From: Spirochaetia bacterium
GTDB lineage: Bacteria > Spirochaetota > Leptospiria > Leptospirales > Leptonemataceae
Direction: 5' to 3'
DNA length: 34,730 nt
Assembly (NCBI GenBank): GCA_009885105.1
Contig: VFLI01000049.1
Location: 1 to 34,730, forward strand
In this document: positions 10,101 to 17,585 of the stretch, piece by piece
Layout of the letters: each line of letters starts with the position of its first letter
How positions within the stretch are numbered: position 1 is the stretch's first letter
Notes under the pieces: model-generated
The model's database searches: none
What the model saw: only the letters and a program-made list of their open reading frames with translations
What the model was told of the DNA's origin: nothing
Made by a program: the position numbers and the translations under genes

Positions 10101-13100
10101 GGGCGTATTCTTTCCGGCCTGAACGGACCGCCGGGCCAGAACATCGTCTGCCAGAAGCAGCGTCTGGTAGTCGCCGGAAAGAAGCTCGGATGCGGAGGCA
10201 GTATTCACAACCGAACTGTCCATCATCAGACCGCTGAAGAACTCGTCTTTCGAGAGGTCGGATGCTTGCGACTCGCCGGCGTTGCGCCGAGTAGCAAGAT
10301 ACGCCGCGTACGATTCATCCTGGTAGGATTTCTCAGCGCCCGCGTACGTTCTCCAGTTTGTGAAATGGTTTTCCTCTATTCTACCGCCCAGTTTCTGAGC
10401 AAGGCCCAGAAGACTCTCCGCCGTCGCCCTGCCCCGGTCGAACACAAGCGATCTTTCCTGAAAAAATACCGCATGCAGATTGAGAGCGTCGGCCAGCGAA
10501 TCGAGGACCGACTGCTGTGCGCTCTGTGCGATGACCGTGTCCTTCTGCGCTTCCATCCAGGCAGCGATCTGAAGGCTGCAGTCGGCGCCGTTTGCGCAGG
10601 CGGTGGATAGTGTGACCGAAGCAGTCTGCTCGTTCTGAAGGGCCGCCAGAAAAGCCGAGTCCGCGGAATTCAGCTGCGTTCTGAAATCCGCAAGTTCTAG
10701 AAGTTTCTGCCGGCTCTGTGCATCCACGGCGCCGTCGAGACTGCCCTGCATGTCCACGCCTTCAAACAGTTTATATACATTAGTATTGGCCGGATCGTTC
10801 AGAATGGACAGGGCCGCGGATGCCACCGACTGCCCGCTAGCCTGCGCGTCCTGCATGGCCGCCGACAGACGATTTTCGAGAGCCGAGGTGATTTGCGTTT
10901 TTTCAAGAAGGCTGATTCCGATGCGACGACTGTCTGCAGCGGTCAGCCGGATCTCTGCGGAAGTTTTATCCCTGTTTTCAATAAAGGCAATGGCAGAAAG
11001 TATTTCGCGTATGTCCGACTCCAGTGACTCGGCGGCTGCGCGAATTTCCACCGGAGCGTCCGGATGTCCGGATATCCATTTCTGAAGCGACAGGGCTTTT
11101 TCCAGCAAGCTCGCGCCGGCGCGGTTTTCCGCAGAGGCCAGAGCGGCCCGGATATCCGCGCCCGGATCGACGCCCAGAGCCGCTTTCAGAGATTCCATTG
11201 CTGTCTGCGAAGAGGACTGAAGCCGCGATTCAAGACTTTGCAATTCATAGTTGAATTCCTGAAGCCGGGCCGACTCGGGCGAAAGCAGATAGTTTGCCGC
11301 GGACAGATCCGCCGATCTCTGCGCCGATTCATAAGCGGATTTGTTCCGAACCAGCCAGAAAGCCGTCAGTCTCCAGACAGCCCTTTCCGTGTCTGTAGAT
11401 TGTGACATCGCCTCTATTCTGTCGTTGATCTGATTCAGCAGCTGCGTATAGGTTTTGTTTGGATTGTCCTCCAGAAACTGAGAAATATTGTCCGATGCCG
11501 ATGCGGTGAGATCGACCGCTTTTTCTGAGAGTCGTTCCTGCTCTGTTTTAGCCTGATTCTGTAACTCCAGTTTCTCAGCTGCGGCGTCGATTGTATTTCC
11601 GGCCAGCAATCGGTCGAACGATCTCTGACGCGAGGTCGTTTCCTCCTGCAGGGCCGCAAAAAGAGAGGCGACAGCGCTGCGAATGTTGTTCTCGGCGTCG
11701 ATTCTCAGAAAATTTAGTTCGGCCTTTTCTTCTTCCGTGTGAGTTTTCAGAAGTTCCGCGTGGATCGCTGCAAGACTGCTGCGGGCGCCCGCAAGATCGT
11801 TCATGGCCTGGAGGGCGGGCGCATGGCTGGAAAGCTCCGGATTCCCCGGATTGGAAATGACTATTTCGTTTTTTCTGGCCTGTATCAGATCGGCAGTCTG
11901 CAGGGACGAAAGGCCCGAAAAATCATTCGAACTGTCCTGAAGTTCGCGCAGTGTGTCCAGCGCGCCCCGAGCCGTGTTGATTCCTTGAATGGAAAGAAGC
12001 GCGCTCGACGCCGAGGCATACACGCTCTGGGCCCGGGCGGCAGAAGACACTCCGCCGATGTATTCCAGAAGAGCCGCCGAAGATGCGTTTGCCAGGCGGT
12101 CCGTCATGCCCGGCACATTTTCAATCTTCTGCATGCTGTTCAGAAGTCCCGCCAGATTTCCGGACGATTCCAGAATTTCCTGTTTCAGAAGTTCCTGCGC
12201 GGCGGGGCTCTGCAGAATCGTCTGAAAATCCAGGTAAGCCTGTCTGTAGGATTCGCTCTTCTGATCGAGAAGTGTTTTTGCCTGGGAGAGCCGCAGCGCA
12301 TCGGCGTCCATCACGGGCCGCATAGCGGAAAGGCTGCCGGAAATGGAGGACAGACTCTGCGAACCCACAGCGGAGCGAAGCCGGTCAATCTCTGTCCGGA
12401 ATCCCGATTCGTCGAACTCTGACAGGACAGCGGAGAGTTCCGTGCTCAGGTCCCGGGCAAGCGAACGAATCTGCATCCAGAGCTGCGCGCGGGCCTCCGG
12501 AGATATATTTAAGATATTTTGTTTATATTCAGTAAGTTTCTGCATGAAACCGGAGAGAACTCCGGCAGATCCGCCCTCGCCCTGGGCGGCAAGAGCCGCA
12601 TCGAAACGGGAAAGGATTGGATCGATGGAGGCTGTGTCCGGAGCGTCGGTTGCGGCCAGATCGGACAGGAGCAGAGCCGCCTGACCGAGCGAAGCGGCCT
12701 TTGCCTGCAGAATTGCCGGACTGATATTTCTCTGGGCCAGAATTCTGTCCGTCTCCGAATCTCGCACATCCGTCTCTGCGATAGCCAGCGGATTGACCGG
12801 CAGATCTCCCTTGATGACCAGGTAGATGGTTTCTGTCAGATCCGAATGCAGCTGCGCAAGGTCCGCCCGATCTTTCAGAAGAGCGGTCATCTCAAGCCCC
12901 GCCGAATGTTTCGCGGCCAGTTCCGCATACCGTCTGACCTCTTGCGCGCTGGAAAATTTCTGCGCCAGGTAATTGCGCTGCCGGCGCATAAGTTCCCAGT
13001 CGTATTCCGCCTGGGTCATCAGGTACGGATCGCTTTCATTGGCCGTCAAATAATAGCCGGCAACGGAGTCGGAAAAATACAGAAGCGTCTTTGTTTTCAA

Positions 13101-15554
13101 CCGGCTGTTTTCGTCTTTGCTGCGCGCAAACCAGGATTCGATTTCTATTTTTATTTCTTCGAGTTTTTGCTCGTCCGTCCTGTCCGGCCGGCTTCTGTTC
13201 ACAATGACGAGTATCTCCGACCTGTGCTCCGCGTAGTCGCCGCCCAGAGAGCCGGCCATCGCCAGTATTGACGACAGGTCCGAAGCCTGCTGGAACGGCA
13301 AGAGGCCCGATTCTTCCAGAGCCTTAGCGCGATTTACAAAAAGTTCATTGTCGCGCACGATTGTGTTTATATCATTGCGATACAGAGTAAAATTTTCATT
13401 CTTTGCCTGCATGAGATCGGTCAGATCGTCTCGGAAATCCGACGCGTCGATGCCGGCAATCTCGGCCGGAAGCGTGTCCGCAAAGAGCCGCCTGTCGCGC
13501 AGAAATCCCGTATGGTTCTGGTCCGCGTACATCGTCTTACCCAGAACGCCCTGCGCGCCGGCCAGTATTGCCTCAAAATTGGCGACGGCCGCGGACATCG
13601 TATCCCGCTGTCTTTCATAGAAGGCCTTCATCACGCCTCCGTCCTGGGAAACGCTGGTGTAGGCGCCCCTGTCCAGAAGATCCCTGTAATAGCGTAGAGC
13701 GTCCTTTGCCTGAAGCAGAGCCGAACCGCCGCCCGCAATCATATCCGAAAGCTGCCGAGAAACGCTGTCGCGCCTGGATTTTTCTTCCGCGATAAACTGG
13801 GCGAGATTTGCCTCCGCGCTGTCCCGGCTTTTCTGCAGCTCTGCGAACTTCTGATCGAACTGAGAGCGGCCCTGTGCGATGGTTTTCTGCACCTCCTGAA
13901 GCCAGGACTCGCGGGCATTTTTCAATCTGTCCTGGTTCTGCGCCCAGATTTTCTCCGCCTCTGCCCGGCTGCGTTTTGTCTCTTCCATCCAGACAAGACG
14001 ACGGGAGTAGAGACCTTCCTCCGCCGCTTCCCATTTTCTCAGGCCCGACTGGATCATGCTCTCGATCTGTTTTTCCCACTGAGCGCCGGTTCCGGCCACA
14101 TCGGGCGAGGGGCCCGAAAGCGCGGACTCGGCCGACTTGACCGCGGAGTCCAGAGAATCCTGCGTCGTCTGTCCGACGGCATCGCGCGTGTCCTCTATGG
14201 CCGCATCTGTAATGGCATCCGCCGACTGCTGATCCGACGCCAGGCCCCCCAGAAAATCGTCCGAACGCTTCAGGGCAATGTACCGGTTCCGGGCGCGCGC
14301 GATATAGAAACTGTCGCGAATTTCAAACTCGCGCCGGATGCCGTCTGCAATACGGTTGAGCTGCGAATCAAAGGCCGCCTTCTCCTCCGGTGCCAGCGTC
14401 GGAAACTGATCCCGGGCATTGTTCAGTTTTTCATCCAGCGAGGCGAAGATTTCTGCGGTTTTTGCGTCGTGCTCCGGCACAACGGCGCTGTTCCATAGAT
14501 TCAGATTCAATTCCGGCTCGTCAGAAACTGCGGCCGTTGCTTTCGCAATCAGCTCCTCATACCAGCTGGCTGAAATCTCGTCGATCTGCGGCTTCTGATG
14601 ATCGGCGCGGAATTCTCCCCTGCCCGTCAGAAAATGATTCTGCGCATCCGCCTCCCACTGACTCTTTGCCGCATCGTGCTCTGTCTGGATCCGAGATTTT
14701 TCGCGCTCCCGGTCGGCCTGACCCTGGTTGCTGCGATCGACCTGACGCTGTTCTTCCGTCATTTTTTCAAAGGCGTCCGTTTCCCATTCCACGCGCTCCG
14801 TGGCAATTCCCAGGAACACGTAGTTCGACCAGGCCTGATCGTCCGCCAGACGCTGCGCGCGGTCCATGAACATATCCACTCTCTGGCGCGACTGATCCTG
14901 GTAGCGGGCATACGGCTGCTGAGCGAAAAGCGCAAAGCCGGGCATTAAAATCATGAAGAGAAAAACCGGAATCATCAACCCGGCGGTGGTGCGCCTGAAA
15001 ACAGCGCGCTGGATGCGCGCAGTGCGTTTTTGAAATCGGCGGAACGGGAGCAGGAACAGGGCGGCGAAAATGAAAGCGATCTTGCGCTGAGGAGGGGAAT
15101 TACGATCGAATCTTGATCCGTCCGGTATGTAGCCGTTACGGACAGAATGGTAATCGAGACGGGAAATGAAATCTATCTGTCCGATTCTGCCGCCCACGGC
15201 TGTCAGAACGCCTGGACCGTGTGGGTCGTCTTTTTCTGTGAGAAATACCGCGGTCGCATTCGACGGCGCCATTGACGCAGGTGCGCCGGATATTATGGAA
15301 GGAATTTCTTTTTGATGCGCCGGAAAAGCCCGGCGCAGTTCCGAGAGGCGGCGGATGATTTTTTTCAGAGCTTCTTTTTGCTGCTGTCTGTTCTCAGCGC
15401 GGATCTCTTCTTCCCGGCGCGATTCCATTTCTCTTTCATTCGTAAAGCCGGCCGACCGATCTGCGATAGAATTCACGGGCATGGAATACAGACGCAGAAT
15501 CGGACAGCAGAGGCCGAAGATGGCAGACGCGAGAAGTAGATTGCGAAAATGCAT
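4152..15554 (-). CDS. Giant exported coiled-coil protein with NlpC/P60-like tip
   Basis: This protein of 3,800 residues resembles, from memory, the very large Leptospira family TIGR04388. The N-terminus is a leader (residues 1-24), a charged helix, then hydrophobic segments at 158-171 and 191-211; the second looks like a signal peptide ending ALFA-QQ. Residues 220-2330 are almost all helix rich in Ala, Gln, Ser, Glu and Asp, with Trp residues spaced 14-15 apart (493-551; again 2702-2774). Residues about 2358-2414 form a glycine-zipper hydrophobic run. A Gly/Ala-rich segment (about 3170-3330) precedes the tip. The tip resembles NlpC/P60 peptidases: KLDCAAFV (Cys3678), RLGDIGYYW, GHILIVSQ (His3750) and YLHSSG (His3768). 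It probably cleaves peptidoglycan. The last 1.1 kb has lower GC than the body. The start has no strong ribosome site, and the next Met is residue 25. The lipoprotein gene overlaps its stop. Confidence 0.85.
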   Translation of the reverse strand: MHFRNLLLASAIFGLCCPILRLYSMPVNSIADRSAGFTNEREMESRREEEIRAENRQQQKEALKKIIRRLSELRRAFPAHQKEIPSIISGAPASMAPSNATAVFLTEKDDPHGPGVLTAVGGRIGQIDFISRLDYHSVRNGYIPDGSRFDRNSPPQRKIAFIFAALFLLPFRRFQKRTARIQRAVFRRTTAGLMIPVFLFMILMPGFALFAQQPYARYQDQSRQRVDMFMDRAQRLADDQAWSNYVFLGIATERVEWETDAFEKMTEEQRQVDRSNQGQADREREKSRIQTEHDAAKSQWEADAQNHFLTGRGEFRADHQKPQIDEISASWYEELIAKATAAVSDEPELNLNLWNSAVVPEHDAKTAEIFASLDEKLNNARDQFPTLAPEEKAAFDSQLNRIADGIRREFEIRDSFYIARARNRYIALKRSDDFLGGLASDQQSADAITDAAIEDTRDAVGQTTQDSLDSAVKSAESALSGPSPDVAGTGAQWEKQIESMIQSGLRKWEAAEEGLYSRRLVWMEETKRSRAEAEKIWAQNQDRLKNARESWLQEVQKTIAQGRSQFDQKFAELQKSRDSAEANLAQFIAEEKSRRDSVSRQLSDMIAGGGSALLQAKDALRYYRDLLDRGAYTSVSQDGGVMKAFYERQRDTMSAAVANFEAILAGAQGVLGKTMYADQNHTGFLRDRRLFADTLPAEIAGIDASDFRDDLTDLMQAKNENFTLYRNDINTIVRDNELFVNRAKALEESGLLPFQQASDLSSILAMAGSLGGDYAEHRSEILVIVNRSRPDRTDEQKLEEIKIEIESWFARSKDENSRLKTKTLLYFSDSVAGYYLTANESDPYLMTQAEYDWELMRRQRNYLAQKFSSAQEVRRYAELAAKHSAGLEMTALLKDRADLAQLHSDLTETIYLVIKGDLPVNPLAIAETDVRDSETDRILAQRNISPAILQAKAASLGQAALLLSDLAATDAPDTASIDPILSRFDAALAAQGEGGSAGVLSGFMQKLTEYKQNILNISPEARAQLWMQIRSLARDLSTELSAVLSEFDESGFRTEIDRLRSAVGSQSLSSISGSLSAMRPVMDADALRLSQAKTLLDQKSESYRQAYLDFQTILQSPAAQELLKQEILESSGNLAGLLNSMQKIENVPGMTDRLANASSAALLEYIGGVSSAARAQSVYASASSALLSIQGINTARGALDTLRELQDSSNDFSGLSSLQTADLIQARKNEIVISNPGNPELSSHAPALQAMNDLAGARSSLAAIHAELLKTHTEEEKAELNFLRIDAENNIRSAVASLFAALQEETTSRQRSFDRLLAGNTIDAAAEKLELQNQAKTEQERLSEKAVDLTASASDNISQFLEDNPNKTYTQLLNQINDRIEAMSQSTDTERAVWRLTAFWLVRNKSAYESAQRSADLSAANYLLSPESARLQEFNYELQSLESRLQSSSQTAMESLKAALGVDPGADIRAALASAENRAGASLLEKALSLQKWISGHPDAPVEIRAAAESLESDIREILSAIAFIENRDKTSAEIRLTAADSRRIGISLLEKTQITSALENRLSAAMQDAQASGQSVASAALSILNDPANTNVYKLFEGVDMQGSLDGAVDAQSRQKLLELADFRTQLNSADSAFLAALQNEQTASVTLSTACANGADCSLQIAAWMEAQKDTVIAQSAQQSVLDSLADALNLHAVFFQERSLVFDRGRATAESLLGLAQKLGGRIEENHFTNWRTYAGAEKSYQDESYAAYLATRRNAGESQASDLSKDEFFSGLMMDSSVVNTASASELLSGDYQTLLLADDVLARRSVQAGKNTPDTSDDRSVEIQSFNRVRAGSPDLREIFYANLANNYLDAVSRLQGSILTLVDAADLADSRRDAAQSEFDRIRTALNDPANAGAAQKENAILALQQEASSNLADHGNEQIVALRNAASGAEGRSRDAQREFADAGRRKTLQTIRANDYIETIYRQASDELQTAQDDVNRISQEARANQDRYNTLTIINTNKLNDLAGAFRNFTARRLQSESRSDVYEQSRTPYLYLSTESANADGLKANAADAQAMYERAKAALDAANAQLSSAGEAVISQARLNDFLSVAEKCAAAKASGSDVSSLFPPLTGQEQSRLYDLRTRKSRLVLPDGSSTALTQQEEAELVSLVERELYENYSDVFSTRAEHMKETLRMIRIHKASEILTAEIQTRSAQAAEAKKQFDASLNSAFAYTPQVDAQNKIDGPREAAAKEAQIAVYRRLANIEATGGSMYNEFRTWFWGSSQWAKNYGGAYSNQWLGGNHSGAEYVTPSQVFEAAVGAAGAQLNAEDIQAIGRWMGAGGVLAEFTGFSGIYSALLGSLGMYDAASLQNQIAVGIYAPAILAAGASIIAGNCMIATGTATIMAGGASLIASGQAMVAGAAATIRMSLQKLAQAQANLASATWNAAGLQTAAFLSAGSKSVREVMRKEESYDRARSALDYFTKIPDMETMKDRLIAWGAQHTDDSGSGVLYRLDAEDLKYIYDSIAAANPAGSKGLNLADKKSAVEYRDSLGRKYDPLQVTTSQPGPLVNGSYRGPDGRYTKIRIMDSAGNFTERYARITDENPNSTSPPDSQAYDLSRILPMIVNHGADLRASALNAYRSAGASVSGRSGDSTFVLDMQSRTFGDLFTAASDRAQGGREFTGYRMAYRDFSENSQKILDLELSQRSGVQKLEWDLRMQSFLDRRSAWENRLSSIINRGRQAWGSNMDKYLQQWRQWERLDDRETEDAQKVWDARVARHFTDKKAWQDSMQSKAEQASVATTLSSVLSDLQSQLSQFAANTGNVPRNINAAAILNQTLAELQTRQPSSERLKDINNNIDNFNTRIAVSEMTGQTMGVDFQSSLSSFNSAMTEHEKDMRILANVKMAEAYRKIVEDFKLQLEDQNQAVDQQTMAAAGSSGFIRMGDRYVKSGAGFSALVGVDAYRFFDTERAITDELAKTGFAQKSGADLADFLENKSEVEVDSFFTMQRTAFQVAIGNIMGRGTQTERKNSRNAQTIGTFNTWVGSDGDSQSAQLASAAAGDSFSGNAAIRNDIISYGFAQGFGELGAVGARPSGVSLGFMVQLKLANQFNGQETARLGARAGGTLDPVTTTINQFNVGAMMANSTYNVRVASEVYGRDAGMLWEANMLNSVKQPMVAGGSLLIAGGMLSGQGYLVPLGMALSALGNSIQVNPTTGERSSKMTDQGAINTALSWVSGFTAGMLPPGTATAINMSIQTAAAGVRYDENGGTHGWSMQGSNGDAFLQKTVINAGAAALTQGLSPGGELFANTIISGVVGTGLGVLGEYTRHQMGIDNHYDALGSTGIEGLGNLAAIGISAYGAERLQDFRERGLPFSDGPTAPNDTRNILAGGAMLIKREETMLGTFLNGLIAPFTSLFEVGKMIGGGLSNLWGAVAGLFGGGEEGNIPYKDSAGDPRMAEKSLEKLTKDQLATKDERKNLASLNGQKADDFVALRLQSGEIVYLNKVRGDILNADGQLAGGNYANNSGGANQPLPFADTTQAILEYANSWVPGSEKVLGNFLRLIGNEAQNQARTAVFEDRTAIEIGAKAVSNLYGQEGSLEFSALREYLKNNGENVYQSYLGEGKDPATARAMATVFMAKMLNENARIEYGTQPGNTNNYFSTIRNPNESTYFYNQPINSGNSGVPKLDCAAFVALSLYLAGVSTGAEGVRSPTRPAGLNQVERGGPGGVGNVVKHPELFETVTGSVRLGDIGYYWNNSTGHILIVSQVNDAGQATKYLHSSGADYNGLGRPRWGVQESPYNTTPLTYIRLK
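7233..7451 (-). repeat. Tryptophan-periodic helix repeat, copy 2 (in giant gene)
   Basis: Tryptophans fall at residues 2702, 2716, 2731, 2745, 2760 and 2774 (spacings 14, 15, 14, 15, 14), plus one extra at 2742. The rhythm matches the copy about 2,150 residues earlier, although the sequence between the tryptophans differs. The two therefore share an architecture rather than a recent duplication. Confidence 0.7.
13902..14078 (-). repeat. Tryptophan-periodic helix repeat, copy 1 (in giant gene)
   Basis: This segment encodes five tryptophans at residues 493, 508, 522, 537 and 551, spaced 15, 14, 15 and 14. Residues between them are charged and helical. W257 and W300, upstream, are 43 apart, which equals 14+15+14. 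The mean spacing of 14.5 (29 residues per two Trp) puts every Trp on one face of a nearly straight helix. Confidence 0.7.
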
Positions 15555-15770
15555 ACAGATTCAGCCCGAAAGACGACTCGGAGCCGAACTGTACTATGTC
15601 AAATATATATATTTATATTTTTAAGGATTTTGCCTGGATTCATTGAATTTCGGCGTTAATGCGCAAAACGGCGTCTGCTACTCGCGAGGGGAATGGATTT
15701 GTGTAAAATAATCATCATTGAAATCGGCGCTGATCGATCTCAGAAAATTATCGTCAGGCGCCTCAATTTC

Positions 15771-16710
15771 TCAGTCCGAAAATCCAGGCGGACGCCGCTT
15801 GAACCAGGGCCGGGCCGATTCCAGCTGGGCCGCCAGAGCGAACAGCGTGTCCTCTCTGCCGATGGGTCCCACAAACTGCACGCCGACCGGAAGATTGTCC
15901 GCCGACCAGAATAGCGGCACCGACATGGCCGGCTGCCCGAGATCTGCGAGAAGTTTCGCCGCGTCGTGCACGGCGGCCTGACAGTCCGGATGCACGGGCG
16001 TGCCGATCGGAGATTTTATAGAAAAGCCAATTTTCAACTTTCTCAATGGTTCCTTGAGAGTCGACAGATACGGGCTGGCGGGACGCTGTGTTGTGTACGG
16101 CGCTCCGGCATCGTCGCCGAGCGTTACGTCAAGCATCGCCGCGCTGTCGCGCACGCTGCGGCTCAGGATATGTTCCACGGCGGCTCCCTGCCAGATCTCT
16201 CCGTAGTACGGTCCCGCCGGGGTTCGTCCACGGCTGGGTTTGAGGCCGAAGATGCCGCAGAAGGATGCGGGAATACGGATCCCAGGGATTTCGCGTGGCG
16301 CCGTGGAGTTCCGGTTCCGTGACGGCCATCAGACCGAATTCGGGCGTATTGGTTTTACCCAGAATTACGGCGCCGGTTTTCTTGAATCGCCGGACCAGTT
16401 CCGAATCGACCGGGGGAATGTAATTCTTAAAAGCGCGGCTTCCGCCTGTCATGGGAACGCCGGCATAGGCGGCCAGCAGATCTTTCAATAAAAATGGAAC
16501 GCCGGCGAAAGGACCCTGCAAGTCGATTTTCTGCACGGACTGCCGGGCCTGATCGAACATTTTGAGCACTACGGCGCCCAGCTGAGGATTTCTTTTCTCG
16601 ATCCTCTCGATCGACGCTTCCAGCAGTTCGCCAGGAAACACCTCTTTTTTCTTCACCAGTTCCGCGAGCCCGAGCCCGTCGTATTTTTCATAATCTTTGA
16701 ATGCTGTCAT
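15771..16710 (-). pseudogene. Amidase-signature hydrolase, broken by two deletions
   Basis: The start (ATG 16710, after GGGGGAACC) and first 140 residues match amidase-signature enzymes: the lysine of the Ser-cisSer-Lys triad is in PFLLKDL, followed by [10 protein letters not shown] and [10 protein letters not shown] up to NPWDP. The frame then changes. The second frame resumes at [20 protein letters not shown] and runs on through [11 protein letters not shown]. Between NPWDP and GIRIP, intact family members carry the GGSSGG loop with the catalytic serine; here it is missing. A second, in-frame deletion joins LLADLG directly to QPAMSVPLFWSAD, removing roughly 200 residues. The original enzyme was probably near 490 residues; about 310 remain, in two frames. 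Without the nucleophile it cannot be active. The first junction lies at a GGATCC shared by both sides. Confidence 0.9.
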
Positions 16711-16743
16711 TTTGGTTCCCCCGGGTTTAATGATTATTATGGC

Positions 16744-17169
16744 TCAGCGGCTGGCCAGATAACCTTTGACGGTTTCTTGAAAGAGGTGAAAATCATCCAG
16801 CCGTGTCCGCATAAAATGTTTGACCTGTTCTTCGTCAACCGTTGTGTATTCGTGCACCAGAATATTTCTAAACCCGATCATTCCACGCAGACGCTGAATC
16901 AATTCAGAAGAAATGATTTTCTCATCTGCCAGAGATTCCAGTACGCTGCCGTAGGTTTCCATCCGTCCAACAGCCCGGTCCGTCAGAATCTGAATGGCGA
17001 TGTCCAGAATCGCCTGGATCAGTGTCTGGAGCGCATGTTGGACTGCCAGAATCCGGCCGGAATCGGAATTGAATTCCTCCGGTGACATTCCTGAATATCG
17101 TCTCAGAATCGTAAGTTTGCGGTCCATGTCGGCCAGGCGGCGCTGTATCACCTGTTTATCGAGGACCAT
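16744..17169 (-). CDS. hepT: HepT-like HEPN toxin (DUF86)
   Basis: This 141-residue all-helical protein carries the HEPN active-site pattern RNILVHEY (R-x4-H-x-Y) near residues 101-108, typical of the DUF86/HepT family. HepT proteins are RNase-type toxins neutralised by a partner nucleotidyltransferase, MntA, which adds AMP to the tyrosine of that motif. Both catalytic residues and the target tyrosine are present, so the toxin looks intact. The gene overlaps the end of the upstream mntA-like gene by 14 bases, so the two are co-translated. It is followed by the broken amidase. The system may defend against phage or stabilise the region; the sequence does not say which. Confidence 0.88.
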   Translation of the reverse strand: MVLDKQVIQRRLADMDRKLTILRRYSGMSPEEFNSDSGRILAVQHALQTLIQAILDIAIQILTDRAVGRMETYGSVLESLADEKIISSELIQRLRGMIGFRNILVHEYTTVDEEQVKHFMRTRLDDFHLFQETVKGYLASR

Positions 17170-17548
17170 AAACTCGCCTGTAGAATCCTTCCATGTCCAG
17201 ATACATGGAAATTTTCTGTCTCATAAAACGATGAGCTGCCAGTTCATCCTGTATGTGCACTTCGACAGCGTCGCGATATACCCTGTGGCAGAGAAATGGA
17301 TCCGCATCGTTGAGGGCAATCAGATCCACATCGTCCCGATGCAGAACATCTGCAAGAGCGCTGATGAGCCGGGCACGTTCGGAAAATCGATCTACTATCT
17401 GCTCCGCCAGCAGGACAGCAAAATCCACATCTGACTGCGGATGTGTGGTTCCAAGCGCCATTGATCCAAAAAGGTAGGCGGCCAGCACACATTTTTCCGA
17501 TGCAAATACCTGTTTCGCCGCTTTGATGATCTGTTCTCTGGTTTTCAT
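17156..17548 (-). CDS. mntA: MntA-like nucleotidyltransferase antitoxin
   Basis: This 130-residue minimal nucleotidyltransferase carries the family signature GSx10DxD in LFGSMALGTTHPQSDVDFAV (about residues 27-46), which supplies the metal-binding aspartates. A third acidic strand (DDVDLIAL) follows at about residue 72. In type VII toxin-antitoxin systems MntA inactivates HepT by AMPylation. It precedes the hepT gene and overlaps it by 14 bases, matching known operons. The ribosome site is weak. Nothing looks truncated. It differs clearly from the second MNT protein at 20799-21122, so the two pairs are not a recent duplication. Confidence 0.88.
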   Translation of the reverse strand: MKTREQIIKAAKQVFASEKCVLAAYLFGSMALGTTHPQSDVDFAVLLAEQIVDRFSERARLISALADVLHRDDVDLIALNDADPFLCHRVYRDAVEVHIQDELAAHRFMRQKISMYLDMEGFYRRVYGPR

Positions 17549-17585
17549 GCCAACTGCTCTACAGGACTGATACCGCGGCTAAAGG

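Noticed and set aside
12519..13271. 250-codon plus-strand frame and many others inside the giant gene
   Set aside because: These are antisense shadows of a GC-rich coding sequence; their composition is basic and irregular.
15590..15625. Perfect TTGACA on the minus strand upstream of the giant gene, next to an AT-rich tract
   Set aside because: No -10 box lies at a suitable distance; the AT-rich tract is on the upstream side of the hexamer, as an UP element would be, but that alone does not make a promoter.
15771..16178. Separate small gene at the C-terminal part of the amidase
   Set aside because: Its sequence is the continuation of the amidase in another frame, with residues homologous to the enzyme's middle and end; it is not an independent gene.
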